DNA from: JARRJY01 sp037388705
Lineage (GTDB): Bacteria > Pseudomonadota > Gammaproteobacteria > UBA6429 > Thiohalophilaceae
Length of the DNA stretch: 64,000 nt
Direction: 5' to 3'
NCBI GenBank assembly: GCA_037388705.1
Contig: JARRJY010000002.1
Span: 1-64,000 of the forward strand
Part shown: piece after piece, positions 45,457 to 59,400 of the stretch
How positions within the stretch are numbered: the first letter of the stretch is position 1
How the letters are laid out: every line of letters begins with the position of its first letter
Notes under the pieces: generated by a model
The model's input: only the letters and a program-made list of their open reading frames with translations
The model's database searches: none
Told to the model about the DNA's origin: nothing
Program-made: the position numbers and the translations under genes

Positions 45457-46911
45457 AGTTGCTTCATCCAGAAAACTAAAATACCTGCTAGCATTTATTT
45501 CCGGTGGGTTATTCCCTCTTGCTTTTGCCCCGGTTAATTTCTTTCCTTTAGCTTTTTTTCTTCCTGCCATTTTGTTTTATCTGTGGCGAAATACCACGGC
45601 CAGGCAGGCGGCAAAGATTGGTTTTTTCTTTGGGCTGGGTGAATTTGCTGTTGGTGTCTCGTGGGTATATGTTGCTATTCATGAATTTGGTCTGAGTTCA
45701 GTTGCTGTTGCGACATTATTAACTGGTCTTTTTGTGACCTTCCTGGCCTTGTTCATTGCCTTACAGGGTTATATCAGCCAGTCACTGGTTAATCGTTATA
45801 GTAGTGGCCAATGGATGAGTTACCTTTTGATTTATCCGGCATGCTGGGTATTCATGGAGTGGGTCAGGGGCTGGTTCCTGACCGGTTTCCCCTGGTTAAA
45901 CCTTGGATATAGCCAGATTGATACACCTATGGTGGGTTATGCTTCTGTGCTGGGGGTCTATGGTATCTCCTGGATTGTCGTGTTTATATCCGGCCTGATC
46001 CTGTTTTTATTTGAGCGGCCCAACAGCAAGATCCCTGTCATCATTTGCATTTTCCTGCTTTTTAGCCGTTAAAAGTAGCCCTGATACAGGGTAATATGCC
46101 GCAATATACCAAGTGGGATCCTGACGCGGTTGGGCAACGTATCGAACAGTATTCCCGCCTGACAAGAATGCACTGGGATAATGATCTTATCATCTGGCCG
46201 GAAAACAGTATGACGGCATATTTTCATCAGCTGGATGAAAGCTTTTTACAACCATTTAAACAGGAAGCGATTGCCAATAACAGTGAATTGATAATCGGCA
46301 TACCGTTTCTTAACCAGGAGACCTATCAGTATTACAGCAGTTTTATGACGATAGGCGCACAACAGACGTTTTATCACAAAACGCACCTGGTACCTTTCGG
46401 TGAATACCTGCCACTGGATTTTCTGTTACGTGATCTGATCAACTTTTTTTCCATGCCGATGTCTGATTTTAGCCGTGGTGACTGGATACAACCGTTATTG
46501 CAGGTGAAAGGTCAGAAAGTTGCAGCAACGATTTGTTACGAGGATGCGTTTGGTGAGGAGCTGATTCGTTATTTACCTGAAGCCAGTTTACTGGTGAATG
46601 GTAGCAACAATGCATGGTATGGAAATTCATTCGCGCCACATCAGCATTTACAGATTTCAAGAATGCGTGCAGTAGAAACCGGTCGCGATTTAATGCGCGC
46701 TACAACAAATGGTATATCTGCACTGGTCAATCATAAAGGTAAAATCCAGGTGCGTTCCCGGCAGTTTGAAAGTGACGTGGTTACTGGCATAGTACAACCA
46801 CGAAGCGGGGCCACCCCGTATGTTAACTGGGGTAATTACCCTGTGTTAGCCGGTCTTCTCTTGTGTTTGCTATTCGTGATTGTTCGCAACAGGTCACAAC
46901 AAAACGATTAA
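45446..46911 (+). pseudogene. lnt: Apolipoprotein N-acyltransferase, frameshifted
   Basis: The first frame (45446-46072) encodes the membrane half: SGGLFPLAFAPVNFFPLA, GVSWVYVAIHEFGLSS and WFLTGFPWLNLGYSQI, about six TMs. The second frame carries the nitrilase-like half from KVALIQGNMPQYTKWDPD: catalytic Glu in IIWPENSMTAYF, Lys in YHKTHLVPFGEYLP and Cys in ICYEDAFGEELIRY (Cys codon 46534-46536), then the last TM. The break is near 46063. The usual short periplasmic stretch between the last TM and VALIQGN (about 20 residues) is also missing, so a small deletion rather than a single base is likely. Lnt adds the third acyl chain to lipoproteins and is essential in most gammaproteobacteria. The ATG overlaps corC. 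Confidence 0.9.
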
Positions 46912-47426
46912 CCAATCCGGTAATGCTTTTTAAATTTTGTATGTTTGCACTTGGGACAGGGTGGGATACGCCCCGGCTTTTTAAACTGCAATTCTTCACC
47001 GCATTCCTGGCAAAACAGGATACCAACACCGGTAATTTCACCAGTATGCCATTCGGCTTCTTCACGGATAGTTTCTTTAAACTCACTGAGTTCGATGCGG
47101 GTTTTATCGACGGCCTCGGCAAACATTTCGGCAAACTGCTGTTCGGCAAATTCAAGGTCAAATTTTAACCAGTCCGCCACCCTGGTTTCGCTTTCTTCCA
47201 GGAAGTCTGCCGCCTGTTCCAGATCTTTTTTCAGGTATGTTGCCGTTACTTCGAGCTCTTCCTTGCTAAGCTCTCCCAGTTCAGATGCCTTTTCCATTGC
47301 CTTATCCAGGTTATTTTTCAGCTGGGGTAATGCATGTTCTTCAGTTTCATGCCAGAGGTGTTTCAGCTCTTCGAGCATGGTGTGGTAGGCATCAACAAGT
47401 TTGTCGCGAACAGGATGGTCAGTCAT
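46908..47426 (-). CDS. DUF1451 zinc-ribbon protein (YbeL-like)
   Basis: The protein has 172 residues. A long helical, Glu/Lys-rich N-terminal part (LKHLWHETEEHALPQLKNNLDKAMEKASELGEL) ends in a zinc ribbon, FCQECGEELQFKKPGRIPPCPKCKHTKFKKHYR (four Cys), the DUF1451 pattern. E. coli ybeL also lies beside leuS. Function unknown. The start is the ATG at 47426 with GAGG 8 nt upstream. It overlaps the lnt stop codon by 4 nt in convergent orientation. Confidence 0.9.
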   Translation of the reverse strand: MTDHPVRDKLVDAYHTMLEELKHLWHETEEHALPQLKNNLDKAMEKASELGELSKEELEVTATYLKKDLEQAADFLEESETRVADWLKFDLEFAEQQFAEMFAEAVDKTRIELSEFKETIREEAEWHTGEITGVGILFCQECGEELQFKKPGRIPPCPKCKHTKFKKHYRIG

Positions 47427-47492
47427 CAGGTTTCCCTCAGGTTTAAGTCGAACACATAATAATAATAATGGTCCATGATAAGCAAAAATACA

Positions 47493-47506
47493 TTGATCTT
47501 GATCAG
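47493..47506. promoter_or_regulatory. Possible FNR/Anr box between the ribbon-protein gene and leuS
   Basis: TTGATCTTGATCAG matches TTGAT-N4-ATCAA in nine of ten defined bases. It lies 66 bp upstream of the zinc-ribbon gene start and 101 bp upstream of leuS, so oxygen control of either is conceivable. It is a single short match, so confidence is low. Confidence 0.35.
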
Positions 47507-47589
47507 AGGTTTGTTGGTACGAGGCGGGTGTGTGAGGTATCCTAACGGTTTGGAACGGCGTACCCCGCCAGCTGGATAACCATTGGTAA

Positions 47590-50553
<2,964 letters not shown>

Positions 50554-50557
<4 letters not shown>

Positions 50558-51585
50558 AGCTTCGCGTTGATCAACTTGCAGTTAACCTGGAAAACGCGCT
50601 GGCTCCGGTTTATTTTGTCAGCGGCGATGAACCTTTTCAGGTCGATGAAGCCTGTCAGCAAATACGCCAGCAATGCCAATCAAAGGGTTATAACGAACGC
50701 GAACTATTTCATGTAGACAGAAGTTTTGACTGGCAGCAACTGCAATCGGCAGCCGGTGCGCTGTCGTTATTTTCCCAACAGCGAATGATCGAGTTGCGTT
50801 TGCCTTCTGCCAAGCCGGGTAGCGAGGGAGCCAGGGCGCTGGTCGAATATTGTGAACATATTCCCGATGACACCATCCTTTTAATTGTTGCCGGTAAAAT
50901 GGAGTCCAGCCAGACACGTAGTAAATGGTTCAAATCCCTGGAGCAGATAGGGATTGTCATACAGGTATGGCCCATTGAAAAAAATCAGTTACCACAATGG
51001 ATCAGGCAGCGTATGCAAGTGCGTGGTATGCAGCCCAATGACGGGGCGCTGAATATGCTGGTGGACAGGGTCGAAGGTAATTTACTGGCGGCTGATCAGG
51101 AACTGGAGAAACTGCGCCTGTTGTATGGAGAAGTCATCATTGATGAACAACAGGTGGCTGCCGCGGTTTCAGATAGTGCCCGGTTTGATGTTTTTGGCCT
51201 GGTCGATGCTGCCCTGGCAGGTAATGCCCAACGTGCCAGCCGGATATTGCATGGCCTGATGGCAGAGGGGGTTGAGTCCATCGTGGTGTTATGGGCCCTG
51301 GCCAGGGAAATTCGCAGTATTAACGCCATGTCCCTGGCTATCCAGGCAGGTCAATCGGTGGATTCCGTCATGGGGCAATACCGTGTTTGGGAAAAACGTA
51401 AGCCACAGGTACGGGCCGCGCTGCAAAGATATCCGGCCAGGCGCTGGCAGGGCTTATTATGGCAGGCCGGTGAAATTGACAGGATGATTAAGGGTTTATC
51501 AGCAGGCAAAGCCTGGGATGAGTTGTTACAATTAACATTGAAGGTTGCTGGCACAACGCTGTTTCGCCGTCAGCCTGTTAAATAG
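50554..51585 (+). CDS. holA: DNA polymerase III subunit delta
   Basis: The 343-residue protein has [23 protein letters not shown] at the N-terminus, [18 protein letters not shown], and a C-terminal collar domain ([21 protein letters not shown]). Delta opens the sliding clamp in the clamp loader. The ATG overlaps the lptE stop codon (ATGA). Confidence 0.95.
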
Positions 51586-51602
51586 ATCAAGCTTATAGAA
51601 TT

Positions 51603-52871
51603 ATGGATGCCAAAGTAGATATTAAAGAGTACATGACTGTACTGGGTCAGCAGGCGCGGGCTGCCTCACGCGTGCTGGCACGAGCAAATACCGGTGCCAA
51701 GAATACGGCATTACTGGCAATGGCTGATGCTATTGAAGCCAGGCGTGATGAACTGATCAAAGAAAACCAGAAAGATCTGGATGCCGGAAAAACCAATGGT
51801 CTGGATGATGCCTTGCTGGATCGCCTGGCGTTAAATGAGGAACGTATTTCAGGTATGGCTGAAGGGCTTCGCCAGATCGTTTCGCTGCCTGATCCGGTTG
51901 GTGAAATTACCGATATGAGTTATATGCCTAGCGGTATCCAGGTTGGCAAGATGCGCGTCCCGCTTGGCGTCATTGGTATTATTTACGAGTCACGTCCAAA
52001 TGTTACAGCGGATGCGGCAGCACTTTGCCTGAAATCTGGAAATGCCGCTATCTTGCGTGGTGGATCTGAAGCGGCACATTCCAACCAGGCCATTGCCACC
52101 TGTATTCAGCAAGGCTTACGTGATGCCGGTTTACCTGAAGAAGTCGTTCAGGTGATAGAAACCACGGACCGGGCTGCGGTTGGTGAATTGATCACCATGC
52201 CCGAGTATGTGGATGTGATCGTGCCACGTGGTGGTAAAGGCCTGATTGAACGTATTACTGCCGAAGCGCGTGTGCCCGTGATTAAACACTTGCACGGTGT
52301 ATGTCATGTATATATTGATGATGCGGCAAATGTGGACAAGGCAGTCAAGGTGGCTTTCAATGCCAAGACACAACGTTACGGTACCTGCAATACCATGGAA
52401 ACATTACTGGTAAGCCAGGCTATTGCCGCTGATGTGTTACCGGTACTTGGTGAAATGTATGAAAAAGAAGGAGTCGAGCTAAGAGGCTGTCTTGCAACCC
52501 AGGCTATTCTTTCTACTGCCAAAGCGGCAACAGATGCAGACTGGGATGAGGAATACCTCGCTCCTATTCTTTCTATCCGTGTAGTTGAAGATATTAATCA
52601 GGCCATTGAGCATATTCATCAACATAGTTCAGGCCATACCGAGTCCATCATTACGGAAAATATTTCACAAGCACGGAGGTTTATTACCGAGGTGGATTCC
52701 AGCTCGGTAATGATCAATGCTTCCACCCGTTTTGCAGATGGTTTTGAGTATGGTCTGGGAGCGGAAATTGGTATAAGCACAGACAAGATTCATGCGCGCG
52801 GCCCGGTAGGTCTGGAAGGCCTTACTTCACAGAAATACATTGTCATTGGCGATGGCCATATCAGAACTTGA
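51603..52871 (+). CDS. proA: Gamma-glutamyl phosphate reductase
   Basis: The 422-residue protein has the proline-pathway signature: [38 protein letters not shown], the catalytic Cys in [14 protein letters not shown], and the C-terminal [17 protein letters not shown]. It reduces gamma-glutamyl phosphate to glutamate semialdehyde. It is 17 nt after holA. The partner proB is not in the window. Confidence 0.97.
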   Translation: MDAKVDIKEYMTVLGQQARAASRVLARANTGAKNTALLAMADAIEARRDELIKENQKDLDAGKTNGLDDALLDRLALNEERISGMAEGLRQIVSLPDPVGEITDMSYMPSGIQVGKMRVPLGVIGIIYESRPNVTADAAALCLKSGNAAILRGGSEAAHSNQAIATCIQQGLRDAGLPEEVVQVIETTDRAAVGELITMPEYVDVIVPRGGKGLIERITAEARVPVIKHLHGVCHVYIDDAANVDKAVKVAFNAKTQRYGTCNTMETLLVSQAIAADVLPVLGEMYEKEGVELRGCLATQAILSTAKAATDADWDEEYLAPILSIRVVEDINQAIEHIHQHSSGHTESIITENISQARRFITEVDSSSVMINASTRFADGFEYGLGAEIGISTDKIHARGPVGLEGLTSQKYIVIGDGHIRT

Positions 52872-52893
52872 TTTTTCTTTGCAATAACGAATC

Positions 52894-52927
52894 AAAGTGA
52901 AAGGTTTGTTCAGGTCTTTCACTTTTT
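52894..52927 (+). terminator. Probable intrinsic terminator after proA
   Basis: AAAGTGAAAG (52894-52903), a 12-nt loop and CTTTCACTTT (52916-52925) form a perfect 10-bp stem that runs into a short T-run. It lies about 22 nt past the proA stop codon, and nadD has its own start 35 nt further on. The AT-rich stem makes it of medium strength. Confidence 0.75.
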
Positions 52928-52960
52928 GTGCTTATCCATACAAGAGCGTAAAGGTTTTCA

Positions 52961-53593
52961 ATGATAGGAATTTTAGGCGGAACATTTGATCCGGTGCATT
53001 TTGGCCATTTACGTCCGGCCCTGGAAGTAGCAGAAGTTCTTAAACTTGATGAGGTACGTTTTATTCCCTGTGGCCAGCCGCCACACCGCGAACAACCTGT
53101 GGCAAGTGCTTTACAACGTTTATCCCTGCTACGCGCAGCAATAACAGGTTATCCCGGATTTAAAGTAGATGACCGGGAACTGAAACGTGAAGGGCCCTCT
53201 TATATGGTGGATACACTGGCATCGTTGCAAAAAGATTTACCCGGGCAGGCACTATGTTTAATTTTGGGATGGGATGCATTTATTCATTTAGAGACATGGC
53301 ATCAGTGGCAAAGAATATTTGAGATGGCCAACGTGGTAGTAACACATCGCCCCGGCTGGTCTCGTGAGCAGCTAGCAAAGCATAGTGAACTGGCAAGGCT
53401 GGTTGAAGAAAAAACCCTGGATGCAGATAAACTATCAGGCAAACAGGCAGGTAATATTACGTTTATCGCTGTTACACAGCTTGATATTTCTTCCACGCAA
53501 ATTCGTCGTCAACTGCAGACAGGAAACAGCGTGAGTTTCTTGTTACCCGAAAAAGTGGAACAACTAATACTGAATCAAAATATATACAGGTAA
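52961..53593 (+). CDS. nadD: Nicotinate-nucleotide adenylyltransferase
   Basis: The 210-residue protein has [16 protein letters not shown] (nucleotidyltransferase HxGH-type motif) and [10 protein letters not shown] near the end, the SxTxxR motif. It adenylates NaMN to NaAD. It heads a short operon, nadD-rsfS-rlmH-maf-rng-yhdP. Together with nadA at 16 kb, two NAD-synthesis genes are in this window. Confidence 0.96.
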   Translation: MIGILGGTFDPVHFGHLRPALEVAEVLKLDEVRFIPCGQPPHREQPVASALQRLSLLRAAITGYPGFKVDDRELKREGPSYMVDTLASLQKDLPGQALCLILGWDAFIHLETWHQWQRIFEMANVVVTHRPGWSREQLAKHSELARLVEEKTLDADKLSGKQAGNITFIAVTQLDISSTQIRRQLQTGNSVSFLLPEKVEQLILNQNIYR

Positions 53594-53601
53594 TTCATAA
53601 G

Positions 53602-53955
53602 ATGTTAAATAGCGAACAGTTGCGCGACCTGGTTATTGACGCACTTGAAGACATTAAGGCGATTGATATTCGTGTCCTTGATGTGCGGGGCAAGTCCAGC
53701 GTAACAGATATCATGATCGTTGCTTCAGGTAACACCGCACGCCAGGTTAAGGCCTTGTCTGATAACGTGGTGGTAAAATCAAAACAGGCGGGTGTAAAAC
53801 CGCTGGGTGTCGAGGGTGAAATGCAGGGTGAATGGGCCCTGGTTGACCTGGGTGACGTGGTCGTACACATTATGCAACCGTCTATTCGTGACTTTTACAA
53901 CCTGGAAAAACTCTGGGGTGATGAAAGTCCGAGGGTGGAACAGCAACAAAATTAG
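53602..53955 (+). CDS. rsfS: Ribosomal silencing factor RsfS
   Basis: The 117-residue protein shows [39 protein letters not shown] and [30 protein letters not shown], the complete RsfS (DUF143) pattern. It binds ribosomal protein uL14 and blocks subunit joining when nutrients are low. It is 8 nt after nadD. Confidence 0.97.
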   Translation: MLNSEQLRDLVIDALEDIKAIDIRVLDVRGKSSVTDIMIVASGNTARQVKALSDNVVVKSKQAGVKPLGVEGEMQGEWALVDLGDVVVHIMQPSIRDFYNLEKLWGDESPRVEQQQN

Positions 53956-53998
53956 TTGACCTATAGACCTAAAAAAATAAAACAGGACAGGGTAAGGC

Positions 53999-54466
53999 AT
54001 GCAAATTCATTTGATCGCAATGGGACAACGCATGCCTGGCTGGGTCAACGAGGGTGTGGATGAATTCAGCAAGCGTATGCCACCTGAGTGCAAATTACGC
54101 TGGGTGGAAATTCCTGCCGGCAAGCGCAGCAAAACATCAGATATCGTGCGACTCATGCAACAGGAAGGCGAAAAAATGATTGCCGCTATTCCCAAGGGTG
54201 CGATGGTAGTGGCACTGGATGTCAAAGGAAAAGCCTGGTCCACGGAAGAACTCTCACAACAACTTACTGGCTGGTTACAGGGTGGTCGAGATGTGGCCAT
54301 GTTAATCGGTGGCCCGGAAGGACTGGCACCCGCTTGTCTAGAATTGGCAGAACTGAAGCTCTCGCTTTCAAAAATGACTTTGCCGCATCCACTGGTTCGG
54401 GTGATGCTCAGTGAGCAGCTTTACCGCGCCATGAGTATTCTCAAGCACCATCCTTATCATAAATAG
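53999..54466 (+). CDS. rlmH: 23S rRNA pseudouridine-1915 N3-methyltransferase
   Basis: The 155-residue SPOUT enzyme shows MQIHLIAMGQRMPGWV, LIGGPEGLAPACLELAE (SAM-binding knot loop) and the C-terminal LPHPLVRVMLSEQLYRAMSILKHHPYHK. It methylates pseudouridine 1915 in helix 69 of 23S rRNA. The order rsfS-rlmH is widely conserved. Confidence 0.97.
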   Translation: MQIHLIAMGQRMPGWVNEGVDEFSKRMPPECKLRWVEIPAGKRSKTSDIVRLMQQEGEKMIAAIPKGAMVVALDVKGKAWSTEELSQQLTGWLQGGRDVAMLIGGPEGLAPACLELAELKLSLSKMTLPHPLVRVMLSEQLYRAMSILKHHPYHK

Positions 54467-54470
54467 TCAC

Positions 54471-55052
54471 GTGGCTGATTTATTTGATATTTACCTGGCT
54501 TCAGCGTCACCCCGACGACGGGAGTTGCTGGAACAAATTGGCGTGCAATACCGGCTGCTTTCTGTTGATGTGGATGAAACCCCGTTGGAGTCTGAATCAC
54601 CAGCTGAATATGTCTCCCGGCTGGCCTTGGAAAAAGCTTGCTCTGGATGGCAACTTGTTGAAAGTACAGATAAAAAACCGGTTCTGGGGGCGGATACGGC
54701 GGTGGTTGTCAATGGTGAAATCCTCGGCAAACCGGATAACAAGGTGCAGGCAATCAAAATGCTGATGAAGCTGTCCAGCCAAACCCACCAGGTACTCAGT
54801 GGCATTGCACTGGTTACAGAAAAGCAGCAAAAAGTCAGCGTAAACACCAGTTTAGTCACATTTCGTGGCCTGAGTGAGGCAGAGTGCGAGGCTTATTGGC
54901 ATACTGGTGAACCGGCCGATAAAGCCGGTTCATACGCTATTCAGGGTAGGGCTGCTATGTTTATCAGTAAGCTGTCCGGAAGTTATTCAGGGGTAATGGG
55001 CTTGCCTCTTTATGAAACCGCTGAATTATTACAGAATACTGGTGGTAGGTAA
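54471..55052 (+). CDS. maf: Maf-family nucleotide pyrophosphatase
   Basis: The 193-residue protein shows YLASASPRRRELLEQIGV, the conserved GADTAVVVNGEILGKP, and GSYAIQGRAAMFISKLSGSYSGVMGLPLYET. It hydrolyses dTTP/UTP or modified nucleotides. The start is GTG at 54471. The stop codon it uses, in GGTAGGTAATG, falls inside the sequence that rng needs as VGNVY, so the last few residues may not be the original C-terminus if a deletion joined the two genes here. Confidence 0.92.
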   Translation: MADLFDIYLASASPRRRELLEQIGVQYRLLSVDVDETPLESESPAEYVSRLALEKACSGWQLVESTDKKPVLGADTAVVVNGEILGKPDNKVQAIKMLMKLSSQTHQVLSGIALVTEKQQKVSVNTSLVTFRGLSEAECEAYWHTGEPADKAGSYAIQGRAAMFISKLSGSYSGVMGLPLYETAELLQNTGGR

Positions 55053-56403
55053 TGTATATAAAGGAAAAGTAGTCAGAGTATTGCCTGGCATGCAGGCGGC
55101 TTTTCTTGATGTTGGACTTGAGCGCACCGCGTTCCTCCACGTATCGGATATTGCTACTGCTCAGGAGCAGCGCAACGGGGATAGCGAGTCATCCCCTGAC
55201 ACCATTATGGACCTGCTTAGTGAAGGGCAGCAGCTTATCGTACAGGTAGTAAAAGATCCCATGGGTACCAAGGGAGCCAGGCTTACAACCCAGATCTCCA
55301 TTCCGTCGCGCTACCTGGTCTATATGCCGGGCGCTGATTGTGTTGGTGTCTCTCAAAAAATTGAAGAGGAAGAAGAGCGCCAGCGCTTAAAAGATATTAT
55401 CGCCGGCCATGCCGATGAATTTGATCTCGGTGGCTATATCATTCGTACCGTTGCCGACGGAGTAAGTGAAGAGGCAATTTATAAAGACATGCAGTTTCTG
55501 CAAAAAATGTGGGGTGCGTTAAATGAGCGGGCAAACAAGGAAAAAGCTGGAGCCCTGATTCATGAAGACTTTCCGTTAGTAATGCGCACCATGCGCGATA
55601 TGCGCGGCACTGATTTGGAAAAAATTCGCATCGATTCCAACGAGACCTATAAAAAAGTCCAGAAGTTTGCTAGAAAATTTATTCCCGAGCTCTCGGATCG
55701 CATTGAATATTATCCAGGTGAACGTCCTATCTTTGACATTTACGGTGTTGAAGATGAAATACGAAAAGCCCTCGACAAAAAAGTTCAGCTTAAATCCGGT
55801 GGCTACCTGATCATTGATCAAACCGAGGCGATGACAACGATTGATGTAAATACCGGTGCCTTTGTTGGTCATCGCAACCTGGAAGAAACTATCTTTAAAA
55901 CCAATCTTGAAGCGACCCAGGCTATTGTGCGTCAACTTCGCCTGCGCAATCTTGGTGGCATAATCATTATCGACTTTATCGATATGGAAGACATGGAACA
56001 TCGTCGCCAGGTATTACGAGCACTGGAAAAGAACTTGGAAAAAGATCATGCCAAAACCTATATCAGTGATGTTTCGCCACTGGGCCTGGTTGAAATGACA
56101 CGCAAACGTACCCGTGAAAGTCTGGAGCATATTTTATGTGAACCCTGTCCGTGTTGCAGTGGCAGGGGATCATTGCTTACTGCCGAGACTGTTTGCTATG
56201 AAATTTTCCGTGAGCTTATCAGGGAAGCAAGACAGTTTGATGCACAGAAGTTACTGGTGCTTGCCTCGCAACCGGTTGTCGATTTATTACTGGATGAAGA
56301 GTCAACCAGCGTTGTAGAACTGGAAGATTTTATTGGCAAAACCATCAAGTTCCAGGTGGAGGCAGATTATACCCAGGAACAATTTGATGTAGTGTTGATG
56401 TAA
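55012..56403 (+). CDS. rng: Ribonuclease G, missing about 35 N-terminal residues
   Basis: The protein is complete from VVGNVYKGKVVRVLPGMQAAFLDVG, part of the S1 domain, onward. The catalytic core has DQTEAMTTIDVNTGAFVG and IIIDFIDMEDMEHR, the Zn-link is CEPCPCCSGRG, and the terminus is normal. Normal RNase G starts about 35 residues earlier, with a strand containing the start Met and the E-x-x-x-R segment. Here the frame is open only to an ATG inside maf (55012), giving MKPLNYYRIL, which is unlike the family. A deletion of about 100 bp or more across the maf/rng boundary is the simplest reading. RNase G matures 16S rRNA 5' ends and degrades mRNAs. The truncation would damage the S1 domain. 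Confidence 0.88.
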   Translation: MKPLNYYRILVVGNVYKGKVVRVLPGMQAAFLDVGLERTAFLHVSDIATAQEQRNGDSESSPDTIMDLLSEGQQLIVQVVKDPMGTKGARLTTQISIPSRYLVYMPGADCVGVSQKIEEEEERQRLKDIIAGHADEFDLGGYIIRTVADGVSEEAIYKDMQFLQKMWGALNERANKEKAGALIHEDFPLVMRTMRDMRGTDLEKIRIDSNETYKKVQKFARKFIPELSDRIEYYPGERPIFDIYGVEDEIRKALDKKVQLKSGGYLIIDQTEAMTTIDVNTGAFVGHRNLEETIFKTNLEATQAIVRQLRLRNLGGIIIIDFIDMEDMEHRRQVLRALEKNLEKDHAKTYISDVSPLGLVEMTRKRTRESLEHILCEPCPCCSGRGSLLTAETVCYEIFRELIREARQFDAQKLLVLASQPVVDLLLDEESTSVVELEDFIGKTIKFQVEADYTQEQFDVVLM

Positions 56404-56413
56404 TAAAGATTTA

Positions 56414-59400
56414 ATGACTAAGCAGTATAAACACATCGATAAACTGATTAAATGGTTGTGGTACTTACTCGCGGCCAGTATCCTTTTTTCTGCTGTTATT
56501 ATTTCCCTGATTCGTTTTGCGTTAACTGAGGTCGAGAGTTATCGCGAAAGAGTTGAGGAACTGGTAAGTGGTGCTATTAAACACCAGGTTTATATCGAAT
56601 CTCTGGATGCGAGGCTGGTAGGGCTAATGCCAACCCTGGTACTTGAAGGAGTACGGGTACTGGATGCAAAAGGGCAAAAGGAGATACTGAGAGTAAACAA
56701 AGCCAACGTTGGCGTTTCCCTTTACCAGTCAATAAAGCATCAAAAACTTATTCCCAGTGACATTTTGATATCCGGCACCAAGCTGGCGTTAATCCGTTTG
56801 ACGAATGGTCAGATTACCCTGCGCGGGTTTGACTTATCAACAGTTAGCAGTAAAGAAGTTAAAGGGAACAAAGAACTGACATCCTGGTTTTTTACCCAGT
56901 CATCGCTGGCCTTAAAGGAAAGTACTGTTATCTGGAAAGATTACAAGCGTCAACAAAAATCAATCATTCTTAAAGATATTAACCTTGAAATAAATAATCG
57001 CGGTAAAACTCACGTTTTACATGGTTTCTTTTCTCCGGGTTCCCTGGGTAAAAACGTTGAACTGGCGATGGATATCAGTGGAGACCTGAGAGTGCCATCG
57101 CAATGGCAGGGTGATTTTTTTGTACAGGGAGATGAAATATACCTGGCTGAATGGGGGCAAAGAATTCAGCATGAAAAAATTGAACTGACGGATGGTATCG
57201 CAGATTTCCAGTTGTGGGGCAGCCTCAATGAAAACGGGTTTAACAAAATTTACGGTGATGTTTCCGCGTACCAGTTAAATATCAAACATACAGAGAAGAA
57301 GCAATTAAAAGTAGGTTTGCTGGGTGGCTTATTTGAATTTGCTAAAAAAGATCAGGAATGGTATCTGAATGTTGATCGTTTCCAGTATACCGGGACCGGG
57401 GGTATTTTGCCGGAGACAAACTTCAGTATTATTTCAAAAAACATTCCTGGTAAAGACAGGTCAAGCTATGATATCAGGGTTGGGAAGCTGGATCTGAAAG
57501 CAGCCAGTGAAATCTTAGTAAATAGTGGCCTGATAACTGGTGACCATGAATCCATGATCAGAGGCCTGGCACCATCAGGAAAAATTAACGCATTACGTGT
57601 TGCATCATCAGTTGATAATAATAACCAGAACAAGTTACTGGTACATGGTCAGTTAAGAAATATTTACACGAAACAATATAAGAAAATTCCCGGTGTATCA
57701 AATATTTCGGGTGATCTATGGCTTGACCATAATCATGGCAAACTTGAATTATTTACAGAAGCAGGCAGTATTGATTTTGGTAAACTGTTCAGGGCACCAA
57801 TCAAACTTGAAAAGGTAAACGGTGTTGTTAACTGGTGGAAATACCAGGATGGCTGGCAAGTTACATCAACAGAATTACAGGCAGAAAATAATGAAGTGAC
57901 GACATTAAATAATTTGTCACTTTATTTCCCGGCTAATGGTCCGACGTACATGGACCTGTATTCATCATTTGCAGGCAGTGCACAATACAAGTCAAATTAT
58001 TTACCTGTCGCAATTATGAAAAAGCCGCTGATCAACTGGCTGGATCAAAGCATTGTCTCCGGAGTTATTTCTCATGGCGGGCTGGTCTACCGGGGACGTT
58101 TTGCTGACTTTCCGTTCCGCAAACCACGGGGGCAGTTCCTGGTACAGCTTTATACTAATAACCTGGAGTTGAGTTATCAGAAAGGCTGGCCCGTTATCAG
58201 GGATGCCGACTTTGATGCCAGCTTTGATAGTAAAAGTATAGAAGTAGATTTGCACCTGGCTCGTCTTTTCACCAGTGCCGTAACAGATACGAAAGTTAGA
58301 ATTAATGACTATCGGAACCCCATCGTTGATGTCACCGGCAAAGTTACCGGAAACATGGCGGATGTCGTCAGCTTTGTTGTTAACAGCCCGTTAAAGATAT
58401 CAAAGGAATTACTCGATGTTCGTTATGAAGGAAGAGCAAAAACAGATGTTGACCTGCATATCCCTTTACGTAAAGGGCAGAGTATCGGGTATACGGGTAA
58501 TGTCTCCATAGACAAAGGGAACATCCAGTTAATAGGTGATTCAGTCAGCCTGGCAAATATCAAGGGAAACGTAGCGTTTTCAAATACTGGTTTTGCCAGC
58601 AAGAACCTGACAGCAGATATTTTTGATAGAACATCAGCTCTTAATATATATAGCCAGCAAACCAGCACCGGCAACAAGACTTACCTTGCGACAAGTGGCC
58701 AAACTGATATTCAGAAACTGCTTAAGAGTTTTTCCATTCCCGCTTATAAGCATAGTAGCGGAAACCTGAACTGGCAGGCATTAGTGGATTTCTCGGATGA
58801 CAGGGAAAAAGTGCCTGTGCTGGTTGTTCATAGTGACATGTCAGGCGTGTCACTTGATATGCCTTACCCGCTTAAAAAGAATGCTTCCGAAGAAAAAAAT
58901 ATGAGTCTGAAGGCATTCTTCAAAGGTAAAGGGAATACCGATCTATATATTGAGTATGCGGATGCAGTTTCATTATCTACGCGCCTGGTAAAAAACAAGA
59001 CAGCTCTTCATATAGAACGTGGACATGTTCATTTTGCCGGTGGTGAGGCAGTACTCCCTAAGCGCAAGCGATTATACGTATCTGGCAGCCTGGACCAGTT
59101 TTATCCCAGCCGCTGGGTTAAACATATCAATCAGTATAGCGATACCGGCAACCACAAGAATTTTAGCCTTCCAGTTCAGTTAGATATGAATCGACTCAGT
59201 ATTGGTATTGATGTAGAGAAGGAGAAAAAAGACGTTGCTATAAAGCCCCGTGATTTTCCAGTCATAAAAGGGGTAATCAAAGACCTGAAATTTGATGGGA
59301 TGCCTTTAGGAAAGTTGAGTATTGATATGATTCATCATAAAGGTGATATGCAGCTGAACAGGTTGAATATTCACTCACCTGATATGGAGTTTAATTCGTC

